DNA from: an uncultured Pseudomonadota bacterium
Lineage (GTDB): Bacteria > Pseudomonadota > Gammaproteobacteria > Burkholderiales > Methylophilaceae
Assembly: GCA_903876765.1 (NCBI GenBank)
Contig: CAIRBH010000015.1
Location: 1-64,000, forward strand
Length of the DNA: 64,000 nucleotides
Reading direction: 5' to 3'
In this document: in pieces, positions 28,573-36,792 of the stretch
Layout of the letters: every line of letters starts with the position of its first letter
How positions within the stretch are numbered: the stretch's first letter is position 1
Translations under genes and position numbers: made by a program
Notes under the pieces: model-generated
Databases searched by the model: none
Seen by the model: only the letters and a program-made list of their open reading frames with translations
What the model was told of the DNA's origin: nothing

Positions 28573-29163
28573 ATGCTAACCGCACTTTATATTATGCTTG
28601 GCTTGGCATTAGTGCTTGGGGTACTACTGGGCATTTCCGCTGTACTATTTAAAGTTGAGGGCGACCCTTTAGTAGCGCGCATTGATGCTATTTTGCCGCA
28701 AACACAATGCGGGCAATGCGGTTATCCTGGTTGCAAACCATACGCCACAGCCATCGCGGCTGGAGAGGCAGACATCAACCAATGTCCGCCAGGCGGTGAC
28801 GCAGGGGCACATGCTTTGGCTGACTTAATGGGGGTGGAATATAAGCCACTCAACGCTGAACATGGCGTACCAAAACCAAAATCTGTCGCATTTATTGATG
28901 AGGCCACTTGCATAGGCTGCACACTGTGTATACAAGCCTGCCCAGTCGATGCCATTTTAGGTGCTGCCAAACACATGCACACCATTATCGCCTCTGAATG
29001 CACGGGCTGCGAGCTATGTCTTGCACCTTGTCCAGTCGATTGTATCAGCATGGAAGTGATTGCCGAACATCCAGACAACTGGAAGTGGAAGTATCCTGTC
29101 ATTCCAATTCTTGCTATGCCTATTGAGGCAAAGCCTTTAAATATTAATCATACTCAAGCATGA
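28573..29163 (+). CDS. rsxB: Electron transport complex subunit RsxB
   Basis: Ferredoxin-like subunit. The 196 residues have an N-terminal membrane helix, the Fe-S motif [14 protein letters not shown], and two 4Fe-4S motifs [12 protein letters not shown] and [12 protein letters not shown]. It relays electrons to the RsxC branch and the target. The stop overlaps the rsxC start by four bases (ATGA). Length matches the short gammaproteobacterial and betaproteobacterial form. Confidence 0.97.
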   Translation: MLTALYIMLGLALVLGVLLGISAVLFKVEGDPLVARIDAILPQTQCGQCGYPGCKPYATAIAAGEADINQCPPGGDAGAHALADLMGVEYKPLNAEHGVPKPKSVAFIDEATCIGCTLCIQACPVDAILGAAKHMHTIIASECTGCELCLAPCPVDCISMEVIAEHPDNWKWKYPVIPILAMPIEAKPLNINHTQA

Positions 29164-30950
29164 CGACACTCATTGACCTAGCCAGTAATTTTATCAATGG
29201 CCTCACTAGCAACAAACTAGCTAGCCATAAAGACGTGTTCGCCTTTAATGGTGGCGTGCACCCCTTTGACCATAAAGCCGAGTCCACCAGCTTGCCTATT
29301 GGTAAAATCGCTATCCCAGAAAAACTAGTCTTGCCGTTACGTCAGCATGTAGGGCATCTGCCTAAAGTGAAAGTGGCCATTGGCGATTATGTGTTAAAAG
29401 GCCAACTGCTGGCTGAGGCAGAAGGCACGGTATCAGCGGCTATACACGCGCCTTCTTCAGGCACGATATCGGCTATAGATGAGCAAATTATTCCACATCC
29501 ATCTGGCTTGCCAGACAGCTGCATTACCATCACCACAGATGGCAAAGATAGTTGGGGGCCGTTACATAGCACGGACTGGCAAAACACTGATAAAAAATTA
29601 CTGGTGGATAGTTTACGTTCATCTGGTATTGTCGGTCTAGGCGGGGCAACTTTCCCTACCCATATTAAATTGCGCACTAATGGCAAATCAAACGTGCACA
29701 CCCTAGTCATCAATGCCGCTGAATGCGAGCCCTATATTACTTGTGATGACATGCTGATGCGAGAGCGCGCCGATGAAATCATTCAGGGCATACAAATCGT
29801 ACAGTATTTATTAGGCGCAGATAAATGCCTGATAGGCATTGAGGATAACAAACCAGAAGCCGTCAGCGCGATGACTGCGGCCTGCCTGAATAAAAATTTA
29901 TTAGTGAAAGTTGTACCCACCTTATACCCAAGCGGCGATGCGCGTCGTTTAATTCACTTGCTATTAGATGTAGAAATTCCTAATAACAAACGCTCAACCG
30001 ATGTTGGCATACAAGTATTTAACGTAGCGACTGTGCTAGCGATTTACCGCTATTTTGTGTTTGGCGAGCCGTCTATTAGCCGCATCGTCACTGTGACTGG
30101 CAATATAGAAAAACCACAAAATTTTGAAGTATTATTTGGCACACCACTGCAATCGCTCATAGCTGCCGCGGGCGAGGCTAAGCAAAATACCAGTCATTTC
30201 ATCATGGGCGGCCCTATGATGGGCTTTGACTTGCCTAACAGCCAAGTGCCGATTACTAAAGCGGCTAATTGCATTATCGCCAGCACCGCCGATTTATTCC
30301 CTGCGCCACCGCCAGCCATGCCTTGCATACGCTGTGCACGCTGTGCTGACGCCTGCCCAGTCAATTTACAACCACAAGAACTATATTGGTTTTCAAAGTC
30401 GGATAACTTTGAAAAAGCACGCGACTATCATTTATTTGACTGCATAGAATGCGGTTGTTGCTCTTATGTCTGCCCCAGCGATATCCCACTGGTGCAATAT
30501 TATCGCTACGCAAAAAGTGAGATTATCGCTAGCGATAAAGCCAAAGAAGCGGCTGATTTAGCGCGTGAACGCAATGAATTTAGATTAGCGCGTATTGAAC
30601 GAGAGAAGTTAGAGCGGGCACAAAAACATGCAGAACGCGCACTAGCTGGCAAGACTGAAAATAAAATTCAGCCTGAAAATACAGGCATGACTACCGATGC
30701 CAGCCAGCGCACTTTAACAAAAGAAGCTAGCGGCGCTGATGTCCAAACAACGACACCAGCCACTGATAAACAAGCGGCGATTGCCGCCGCTATAGAGCGT
30801 GCAAAAGCCGCAAAATTAGCCGCGGCGCAAGCCGGCATGGCCCCTAAAAATACTGAGAACCTAAGTGTTACAATTGAATCTGAAATCAGTAAAACTGACG
30901 CCATACGTGAAAAAGTCAGTATGAGCAACACAAGCAAATTAGCAGATTAA
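29160..30950 (+). CDS. rsxC: Electron transport complex subunit RsxC
   Basis: NADH-dehydrogenase-like subunit that binds FMN. The 596 residues show [22 protein letters not shown] (flavin/NADH-binding glycine loop), [14 protein letters not shown], then two 4Fe-4S sites [12 protein letters not shown] and [12 protein letters not shown]. The last ~130 residues are alanine- and lysine-rich ([19 protein letters not shown]), a shorter version of the repeat tail found in E. coli RsxC. Third gene of the cluster. Confidence 0.97.
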   Translation: MTTLIDLASNFINGLTSNKLASHKDVFAFNGGVHPFDHKAESTSLPIGKIAIPEKLVLPLRQHVGHLPKVKVAIGDYVLKGQLLAEAEGTVSAAIHAPSSGTISAIDEQIIPHPSGLPDSCITITTDGKDSWGPLHSTDWQNTDKKLLVDSLRSSGIVGLGGATFPTHIKLRTNGKSNVHTLVINAAECEPYITCDDMLMRERADEIIQGIQIVQYLLGADKCLIGIEDNKPEAVSAMTAACLNKNLLVKVVPTLYPSGDARRLIHLLLDVEIPNNKRSTDVGIQVFNVATVLAIYRYFVFGEPSISRIVTVTGNIEKPQNFEVLFGTPLQSLIAAAGEAKQNTSHFIMGGPMMGFDLPNSQVPITKAANCIIASTADLFPAPPPAMPCIRCARCADACPVNLQPQELYWFSKSDNFEKARDYHLFDCIECGCCSYVCPSDIPLVQYYRYAKSEIIASDKAKEAADLARERNEFRLARIEREKLERAQKHAERALAGKTENKIQPENTGMTTDASQRTLTKEASGADVQTTTPATDKQAAIAAAIERAKAAKLAAAQAGMAPKNTENLSVTIESEISKTDAIREKVSMSNTSKLAD

Positions 30951-30971
30951 AAGATTAAATAGGATAAGCAT

Positions 30972-31991
30972 TTGAACCGTTCACCATACATTACTGACGC
31001 CCCTAGCGTTACCAACATCATGCTTAAAGTCTTGCTAGCACTGCTGCCCGGCATTATTGCTTACACATGGGTTTATGGCGGCGGCATTTTAGTATCGCTT
31101 AGCCTAGCCTCGATAACCGCCTTAGTTTGTGAGGCGGCCTTACTGAAAATTCGTCAACGTCCAGTTAAACCTTATTTAATCGACCTGAGCGCGGTCGTCA
31201 CCGCTTGGTTGCTAGCCCTGGCATTACCACCTTTAGCGCCTTGGTGGTTAGTCATCGTTGGCACTTTTTTCGCCATCGTGATTGCCAAACAACTTTATGG
31301 CGGACTGGGCTATAACCCATTCAATCCTGCGATGGTAGGCTACGCGGTGCTGCTTATTTCATTTCCGCTGATTATGACTAAATGGCCAGCACCCTTATTA
31401 TTAGCAGAGCACCCACTTAGCTTGTTAGAGCAAATTCATTTTATTTTTAGCAATATGCTGCCCGCAGAAGTCAAAGTTGATGCAATCACCTCGGCCACAC
31501 CGCTTGATTACTTAAAAACACAATTAATGCTCAAACATGAAGTGGGCAATATCACGCAAGCGCCTATCTTTGGCATGTTTGGGGCTAAAGGCGGCGAACT
31601 GGTAACGGGTGCTTACTTGCTAGGTGGCTTGTATTTATTGCAACAACGCATTATCAGCTGGCATTTACCCAGCGCATTTTTAGCGGCATTAGCCATCATC
31701 TCTATGGCCTTTTATGCCATAGATCCCACGCACTTTGCTAACCCCATGCTTCATTTAATGAGTGGTGCATCTATGCTGTGTGCATTTTTTATTATCACCG
31801 ACCCAGTCAGCGGCCCCACCACAGCCAAAGGCAAGCTCTATTTTGCCGCCGGCGTTGGCATACTCACTTATTTAATCCGTGTCTATGGCGGCTATCCAGA
31901 CGGCGTTGCATTTGCCGTATTGCTAATGAATATGTGTGTGCCACTGATTGATGCACTGACCCAACCTCGCGTGTTTGGTTACGAGAAATAG
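30972..31991 (+). CDS. rsxD: Electron transport complex subunit RsxD
   Basis: Membrane subunit carrying a covalently bound flavin. The 339 residues include several helices, YNPFNPAMVGYAVLL, VDAITSATPLDYLKTQ with the S(A)T flavin-attachment context, and the late segment MLCAFFIITDPVSGPTT. The start is TTG at 30972, preceded by AGGAT; no better ATG is present. Overlap with the rsxG region is nil if rsxG starts at 31993. Confidence 0.96.
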   Translation: MNRSPYITDAPSVTNIMLKVLLALLPGIIAYTWVYGGGILVSLSLASITALVCEAALLKIRQRPVKPYLIDLSAVVTAWLLALALPPLAPWWLVIVGTFFAIVIAKQLYGGLGYNPFNPAMVGYAVLLISFPLIMTKWPAPLLLAEHPLSLLEQIHFIFSNMLPAEVKVDAITSATPLDYLKTQLMLKHEVGNITQAPIFGMFGAKGGELVTGAYLLGGLYLLQQRIISWHLPSAFLAALAIISMAFYAIDPTHFANPMLHLMSGASMLCAFFIITDPVSGPTTAKGKLYFAAGVGILTYLIRVYGGYPDGVAFAVLLMNMCVPLIDALTQPRVFGYEK

Positions 31992-31992
31992 C

Positions 31993-32637
31993 ATGTCCAG
32001 CCCTTTATTCAATAGCCCCCTAATAAAAAATGCTATAAAAACGGCTATCACCATGTTGGCGTTTGCTTTTATTGGCACATCGCTACTCGCCTATGTGTTT
32101 GACATCACCCGCGCACCCATAGAAGCCAGTGAAAAAGAAGCACGCTTAGCCCTATTTAAGGAAATTTTACCGCTTAAGCTATACAACAATGATTTGCTCA
32201 AAGAAACGGTAGAAATTAGCCCGAATGATTTATTGGGTAATCGCACCAGCACAACGGCAAACATTGCAAAATACAACAACAAAACGGTAGGCGTGGTACT
32301 AGAAGCCATTGCCCACGATGGTTATAGCGGTGACATTAAACTGCTGATTGCTATCCGCGCCGATGGCTCGATTAGCGGCGTGCGGGTTTTAGCGCATAAA
32401 GAAACGCCAGGGCTAGGCGACTACATTGACATTGCCCACAGCAAGTGGATAAAACTATTCGATGATGAATCTGTCAGTAAAACAGCAGAAACGCATTGGC
32501 AAGTTAAAAAAGATGGCGGAAAATTTGATTATATGGTCGGTGCAACCATTACGCCTCGGGCCGTGGTTAAAGCCGTTTTAAAAGCTTTGCAGTTTTATGA
32601 ACTAAATAAACAAGCACTTTTTGCAGTCACCCCTTAA
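31993..32637 (+). CDS. rsxG: Electron transport complex subunit RsxG
   Basis: Periplasmic FMN-binding subunit anchored by one helix. I take the ATG at 31993 (MSSPLFNSPL); an in-frame start 18 bases earlier would overlap rsxD. The 214 residues have the membrane helix near 14-34, HKETPGLGDYIDIAHSKW and the flavin-attachment site VGATITPRAVVKAV. In the expected place after rsxD. Confidence 0.95.
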   Translation: MSSPLFNSPLIKNAIKTAITMLAFAFIGTSLLAYVFDITRAPIEASEKEARLALFKEILPLKLYNNDLLKETVEISPNDLLGNRTSTTANIAKYNNKTVGVVLEAIAHDGYSGDIKLLIAIRADGSISGVRVLAHKETPGLGDYIDIAHSKWIKLFDDESVSKTAETHWQVKKDGGKFDYMVGATITPRAVVKAVLKALQFYELNKQALFAVTP

Positions 32638-32655
32638 AAATAGCTTAGGAATTTT

Positions 32656-33342
32656 ATGAGCAACCTTTATAAAGAAATTACACTTAACGGTCTTTGGAAG
32701 CAAAATACTGGCGTAGTTCAGCTATTGGGCTTATGCCCGACGCTTGCTGTCACGACTACTGCGGTCAATGGCCTAAGCTTAGGCATCGCAACCGCGCTGG
32801 TCATGGCGGCGTCTAATGGTTCAGTATCACCAGTAAGAAAATTTATCCCAAATGAAATTAGGGTGCCCGTATTTATTTTAGTCATTGCAGTCTTAGTGAC
32901 CGTGATTGATTTATCCATTAATGCTTTTGCTCACCCGCTGCATAAAGTACTGGGCATATTCATTCCACTGATTGTGGTCAATTGTATCGTGCTGGCTAGA
33001 GTGGAATCCTTTGCCGTCAAAAACTCCCCAGCGCCGTCTATACTAGATGGATTTATGATGGGTTTAGGCCTGGCTTTGGTGCTGGGTTTACTGGGGGCTA
33101 TGCGTGAAATTATTGGTAAAGGCACGCTGTTTTCTGGCATAGATTTGGCTTTTGGGCCGTCTGCCAAGCAATTTGTCTTGACGATTATTCCTGATTACCA
33201 TGGCTTCTTGCTAGCTGTTTTGCCGCCTGGGGCATTTTTGGGCTTAGGCAGTTTAATTGCGCTGCGCAACTGGATAGAAATTAGAAAAACAGCGAAAAAC
33301 AATACGCCGACGCCAGCGCTCAAACCTATACTTAGTCACTAA
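32656..33342 (+). CDS. rsxE: Electron transport complex subunit RsxE
   Basis: The second RnfA/NqrD-type membrane subunit, partner of RsxA. The 228 residues have six helices and the signature NTGVVQLLGLCPTLAVTTT near the start, plus HKVLGIFIPLIVVNCIVLARVESF. It ends the Rsx set; nth follows 34 bases later, the same order as in E. coli. Confidence 0.96.
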   Translation: MSNLYKEITLNGLWKQNTGVVQLLGLCPTLAVTTTAVNGLSLGIATALVMAASNGSVSPVRKFIPNEIRVPVFILVIAVLVTVIDLSINAFAHPLHKVLGIFIPLIVVNCIVLARVESFAVKNSPAPSILDGFMMGLGLALVLGLLGAMREIIGKGTLFSGIDLAFGPSAKQFVLTIIPDYHGFLLAVLPPGAFLGLGSLIALRNWIEIRKTAKNNTPTPALKPILSH

Positions 33343-33376
33343 TCGGCAAGCCTAGCTTGCAGTTGAGAAGTTAGTC

Positions 33377-34012
33377 ATGAATGCTGAAAAACGCCTAGCA
33401 ATATTTAGGCGCCTGACCATTGCCATCCCCAACCCAAGCACAGAGCTCAAACATAGCAGTACCTTTGAGCTATTGATTGCGGTGATTTTGTCGGCACAGG
33501 CCACCGATAAAAGTGTCAACCTAGTTACCGACAAACTATACGCTGTAGCCAATACCCCTGAGCGCATATTGGCACTAGGCGTATCAGGCTTAGAGCAATT
33601 CATTAACCGCATAGGGCTGTATCATGCCAAAGCTAAAAACATAATAGCGACTTGCCAAATGCTCATCACACATCACCAATCTCAGGTACCAAATACACGT
33701 GAGGCTTTAGAAAACCTGCCAGGCGTTGGACGTAAAACTGCCAATGTGATATTGAACACGGCATTTGGAGAACCGACCATTGCCGTAGATACCCACTTAT
33801 TTAGGTTAGGCAACCGCATTAAGCTGGCTACGGGCAAAACCGTGCTAGAGGTAGAAAAAAAATATCTTAAGGCCATACCCGCAGCATTTATGCAAAACGC
33901 ACATCATTTGTTGATTTTACATGGCCGCTACACCTGCATGGCGCGTAAGCCCAAATGCGCCCAATGTTGCATAGAATATCTATGTGAATATCCCGCTAAA
34001 ACTTACGATTAG
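33377..34012 (+). CDS. nth: Endonuclease III
   Basis: DNA glycosylase/AP lyase of base-excision repair, removing oxidised pyrimidines. The 211 residues show the helix-hairpin-helix LENLPGVGRKTANVILN, the catalytic lysine there (GRKTAN), the catalytic aspartate in AVDTHLFRL and the [4Fe-4S] ligands in C-x6-C-x2-C-x5-C (YTCMARKPKCAQCC...LC). The usual rsx-nth linkage is kept. Confidence 0.98.
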   Translation: MNAEKRLAIFRRLTIAIPNPSTELKHSSTFELLIAVILSAQATDKSVNLVTDKLYAVANTPERILALGVSGLEQFINRIGLYHAKAKNIIATCQMLITHHQSQVPNTREALENLPGVGRKTANVILNTAFGEPTIAVDTHLFRLGNRIKLATGKTVLEVEKKYLKAIPAAFMQNAHHLLILHGRYTCMARKPKCAQCCIEYLCEYPAKTYD

Positions 34013-34023
34013 GTAAAAATTAA

Positions 34024-34464
34024 ATGAGTTTATACACCCCTAGCCGCGACCAAGCACGGCAGTTCTTGTTTGACGCATGGGCTAAGTTTCAGCAAAAACT
34101 GGCGCTGACCGATTTAGAAAAAATTGCCGTAGAAGTCATACAAATGCACCCTGAATACCATATTGTGTTCAATTCGCCAGAACGTTATAGAGATCAACCC
34201 TACTTTCCAGAAATGGGCGAGACCAACCCCTTTTTGCATATCTCACTACATTTATCCGTCATTGAGCAAATTAGCATCAATCAGCCCATAGGCATTAGCG
34301 CTATTTATGATAAATTACGGCAACAGCATGATGATAGTCACTTGGCTTATCATGAATTAATTGACTGCCTAGCCGAGACGATTTGGCAAGCACAACGCAA
34401 TAATGAACCTTTAAACGCTGATCACTATCTGAACTTACTCCAGTTAAAAGCTGGGCAGGCTTGA
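34024..34464 (+). CDS. DUF1841 family protein
   Basis: A 146-residue predicted cytosolic protein of a small family of unknown function, found in betaproteobacteria and gammaproteobacteria. Recognised by the segment MHPEYHIVFNSPERYRDQPYF and the following GETNPFLHISLHLSVIEQ. It starts 12 bases after nth, so it is probably in the rsx-nth transcript. No function is proposed. Confidence 0.85.
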   Translation: MSLYTPSRDQARQFLFDAWAKFQQKLALTDLEKIAVEVIQMHPEYHIVFNSPERYRDQPYFPEMGETNPFLHISLHLSVIEQISINQPIGISAIYDKLRQQHDDSHLAYHELIDCLAETIWQAQRNNEPLNADHYLNLLQLKAGQA

Positions 34465-34532
34465 TAGATTAGGCAGCATAGGCCCTCACATTGCTAAGCA
34501 AGCGAACATTTTATTATTGATAAGGATTTCAC

Positions 34533-34841
34533 ATGAAAAACACAGCGCAGGCCATCTCCCTTGCCATTACAGGCGCTTTTGCATTATCAATCGCGGCTAG
34601 CTCTGCCAGTGCCGCAGAAAATCCATTTTCAGCAAAACCATTATCTAGCGCTTACCAAGTCGCTGAAAATGACAGCAAAATGAAAGATGGCAAATGTGCC
34701 ACAGGTCAATGTGGCGCTAGCCACAAATCGACTGCAAAAAAAACTAAAGAAGATGCGGATGAAATAAAAAAAGAAAAAACCGACAAGACGGCGACAGGCC
34801 AAGCTAAAGAAGACGCCAGCCACACTGAAACAAAAAAATAA
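34533..34841 (+). CDS. Precursor peptide of an MNIO-modified (bufferin/Hvf-like) RiPP
   Basis: A 102-residue secreted low-complexity protein. Residues 1-27 form a signal peptide (AFALSIAASSASA). The mature part begins AENPFSAKPLSSAYQVAEN, a segment typical of precursors linked to DUF692 enzymes, then carries the only two cysteines (Cys55, Cys60) in KDGKCATGQCGASHK, a variant of the EGKCG-type core. The tail (65-102) is Lys/Glu/Asp/Thr-rich. Good Shine-Dalgarno AAGGA. The DUF692 and DUF2063 genes follow, so modification of the cysteines (for example to an oxazolone/thioamide or thiooxazole as in known MNIO products) is a family inference. Metal (copper) binding is the likely job. Confidence 0.85.
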   Translation: MKNTAQAISLAITGAFALSIAASSASAAENPFSAKPLSSAYQVAENDSKMKDGKCATGQCGASHKSTAKKTKEDADEIKKEKTDKTATGQAKEDASHTETKK

Positions 34842-34849
34842 GGCCCCAT

Positions 34850-34876
34850 TAATCTAGTCATTTTTAGTCTAGATTA
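34850..34876 (+). promoter_or_regulatory. Hairpin between precursor and modifying-enzyme genes
   Basis: Arms taatctag (34850-34857) and ctagatta (34869-34876), loop of 11 bases, T-rich. The 3' arm ends at the start of the AGG that serves the next ATG (34886). It could slow transcription or translation and so keep enzyme levels below precursor levels, a common RiPP operon arrangement. This is inference. Confidence 0.45.
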
Positions 34877-34885
34877 GGTTTTAAC

Positions 34886-35761
34886 ATGCCAGCAATTAAT
34901 CATGCAAAACCCAACCTTAGCGGAGTGGGTTTGGGCTTAAAGCGCGAGCTGATACCACAAATCCAAGCCGCTTTTGGCGATGCCATGATTGCCAATATGA
35001 TGATTGCCAATATTAGTTTTTTAGAATTAGCCCCAGAAAACTGGATAGGCCTTGGCGGCAAAGCAGCCAAACAGTTAGATTGGCTGGTAGAACGTTACCC
35101 TATTGTGTGCCACGGCCTATGCTTGTCTTTAGGTGGCTTAGCGCCGCTAAACACGGATTTTTTACTACAAGTCAAACAATTTATAGCGCAATATCAAATC
35201 CCCTTATATACCGAGCATTTAAGCTATTCAACAGATGGTTACAATGGCCAACAAGGCTATTTATATGATTTACTGCCTATTCCATTTACTGAGGAAGCAA
35301 TACACCACGTTGCACAACGCATACGCCAAACCCAAGACATCTTAGGTCAGCGCATTGCGATAGAAAATGTCTCTTATTATGTGGCTGCGCCTATCTCAAC
35401 TATGGATGAATTGACCTTTATCAAAGCAGTAATCACAGAAGCCGACTGCCTATTGCACTTAGACATCAACAATCTTTACGTCAATAGTATCAATTTTGGC
35501 TTTGATGCCCATAGATTTTTACGTGACATACCCAGCGACCGCCTAGTCTATGCTCACATGGCAGGCCACTATCAGCAAGCACCAAATCTATTAATTGACA
35601 CCCATGGCGAAGCGATAGTTAGCCCAGTATGGGCTTTACTTGCCGAGGCCTATGCCTTGTATGGGCCATTTCCTACCTGCTTAGAACGAGACAACAATAT
35701 ACCGCCGCTAGCCGTACTTATGGCTGAAATCAATCAAATTGCAAATATGCAAAATAGCTGA
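34886..35761 (+). CDS. DUF692 multinuclear non-haem iron oxygenase (BufB/HvfB-like)
   Basis: A 291-residue TIM-barrel enzyme of the MNIO (DUF692) family that installs modifications on cysteines of partner peptides. Seen: GVGLGLKRELIPQI, FLELAPENWIG, PIVCHGLCLSLGG, TEHLSY, IAIENVSYY, LLHLDINNLYVNS, YAHMAGHY and LIDTHGEAI, which supply the His/Glu/Asp/Asn residues expected of the two- or three-iron site. It lies between its likely precursor gene (upstream) and its DUF2063 partner (five bases downstream). Length is normal for the family. The exact chemistry here is unknown. Confidence 0.93.
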   Translation: MPAINHAKPNLSGVGLGLKRELIPQIQAAFGDAMIANMMIANISFLELAPENWIGLGGKAAKQLDWLVERYPIVCHGLCLSLGGLAPLNTDFLLQVKQFIAQYQIPLYTEHLSYSTDGYNGQQGYLYDLLPIPFTEEAIHHVAQRIRQTQDILGQRIAIENVSYYVAAPISTMDELTFIKAVITEADCLLHLDINNLYVNSINFGFDAHRFLRDIPSDRLVYAHMAGHYQQAPNLLIDTHGEAIVSPVWALLAEAYALYGPFPTCLERDNNIPPLAVLMAEINQIANMQNS

Positions 35762-35766
35762 TCAGC

Positions 35767-36564
35767 ATGAGCGAAGACATCCCAAGTATTGCAATACCTA
35801 GCTTTCAGCAGTATCAGAACGCCTTCACCGCCTATATTCGTGACCCAGTAGCCCATGCTAAACCAGACCGTGTGGCGGCTAAAGGGATGGATGTTTATAA
35901 AAAAATTGTCTTTAACAACCTTTTTGAATCGTTATCGGCCTGCTTTCCCGTTGCGCAAAAAGTCATGGGCAAACGCGCTTGGTTAAATTTAATCCGTGAA
36001 TTTTTTCGGAATCATGCTGCCAATACGCCAATCTTTCGAAAAATTCCTGAAGAATTACTCACTTATCTAACTAACCTAGAACAACATGCCCCAGACGCCT
36101 TGCCAGTATATTTAACCAGCCTGTGTCACTACGAATGGATTGAATTGCTCGTATCAACCATGCCAGATAATAGCCATGAGCCTACCACTACCCATGCCAT
36201 GACCAATGCTGCTGACGATTTATTGGCAAACCAGCCAGCATTTAGCCCCACCATGCAATTGCTCCATTACCAGTTTGCCGTGAACAAAATATCCCCCCGC
36301 TACAAACCTCAAGAAAAAGTAGCGACCTATCTTTTGGCGTATCGTAATGCAGAATACTTGGTAAAGTTTATTGAGCTAAACCCTATCACCTACAGGCTTA
36401 TAGACTTGCTGAAAAATAGAGCGCTGACAGGCAAAGAAGCACTCACCATAATTGCTGATGATTTAGCGGATATGCTGCTAGAAAATGTCATGGCATTTGG
36501 ACTAGAAATTCTTACTGAATTGAAAACGCAAGGCGTGGTGCTTGGGCTCTATCATAAGGCCTAA
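35767..36564 (+). CDS. DUF2063 partner protein (BufC/HvfC-like)
   Basis: A 265-residue protein. The first ~110 residues match DUF2063 (FQQYQNAFTAYIRDP...GMDVYKKIVFNNLFESLSACFPV), the usual N-terminal domain of MNIO partners, which bring precursor to enzyme. The C-terminal part (YKPQEKVATYLLAYRNAEYLVKFIELN) matches the family's second helical domain. Starts five bases after the DUF692 stop, so it is surely in the same operon. No DoxX-like fourth gene follows; the next gene is on the opposite strand. Confidence 0.9.
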   Translation: MSEDIPSIAIPSFQQYQNAFTAYIRDPVAHAKPDRVAAKGMDVYKKIVFNNLFESLSACFPVAQKVMGKRAWLNLIREFFRNHAANTPIFRKIPEELLTYLTNLEQHAPDALPVYLTSLCHYEWIELLVSTMPDNSHEPTTTHAMTNAADDLLANQPAFSPTMQLLHYQFAVNKISPRYKPQEKVATYLLAYRNAEYLVKFIELNPITYRLIDLLKNRALTGKEALTIIADDLADMLLENVMAFGLEILTELKTQGVVLGLYHKA

Positions 36565-36570
36565 AAGTGT

Positions 36571-36771
36571 TTAATCGTCAAAACTCACTTGTTGCGCCTG
36601 ACGTTCTTCTAATGCCGCCAGTAAGTTTTTTTGATCTGCTGGATTCATATCCCACCAGCCTTTAATCTCATCCAAACTGCGATAACAACCCAGACAAAAG
36701 CCCGTTGCATCGTCCACTGTGCACACCCCTATGCAGGGCGATGCCACTTCATTTTGTGTATTTTCAGACAT
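36571..36771 (-). CDS. DUF1289 family protein
   Basis: A 66-residue protein with four cysteines in SPCIGVCTVDDATGFCLGCYRSLDEIKGW, the fixed DUF1289 pattern (CxxxC...CxxC), which suggests a small metal site. It begins 22 bases downstream of secA on the same strand. Function unknown; E. coli has a DUF1289 homologue (YdhL). Confidence 0.9.
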   Translation of the reverse strand: MSENTQNEVASPCIGVCTVDDATGFCLGCYRSLDEIKGWWDMNPADQKNLLAALEERQAQQVSFDD

Positions 36772-36792
36772 CGTCTAACCTTTCTTTGTGAC

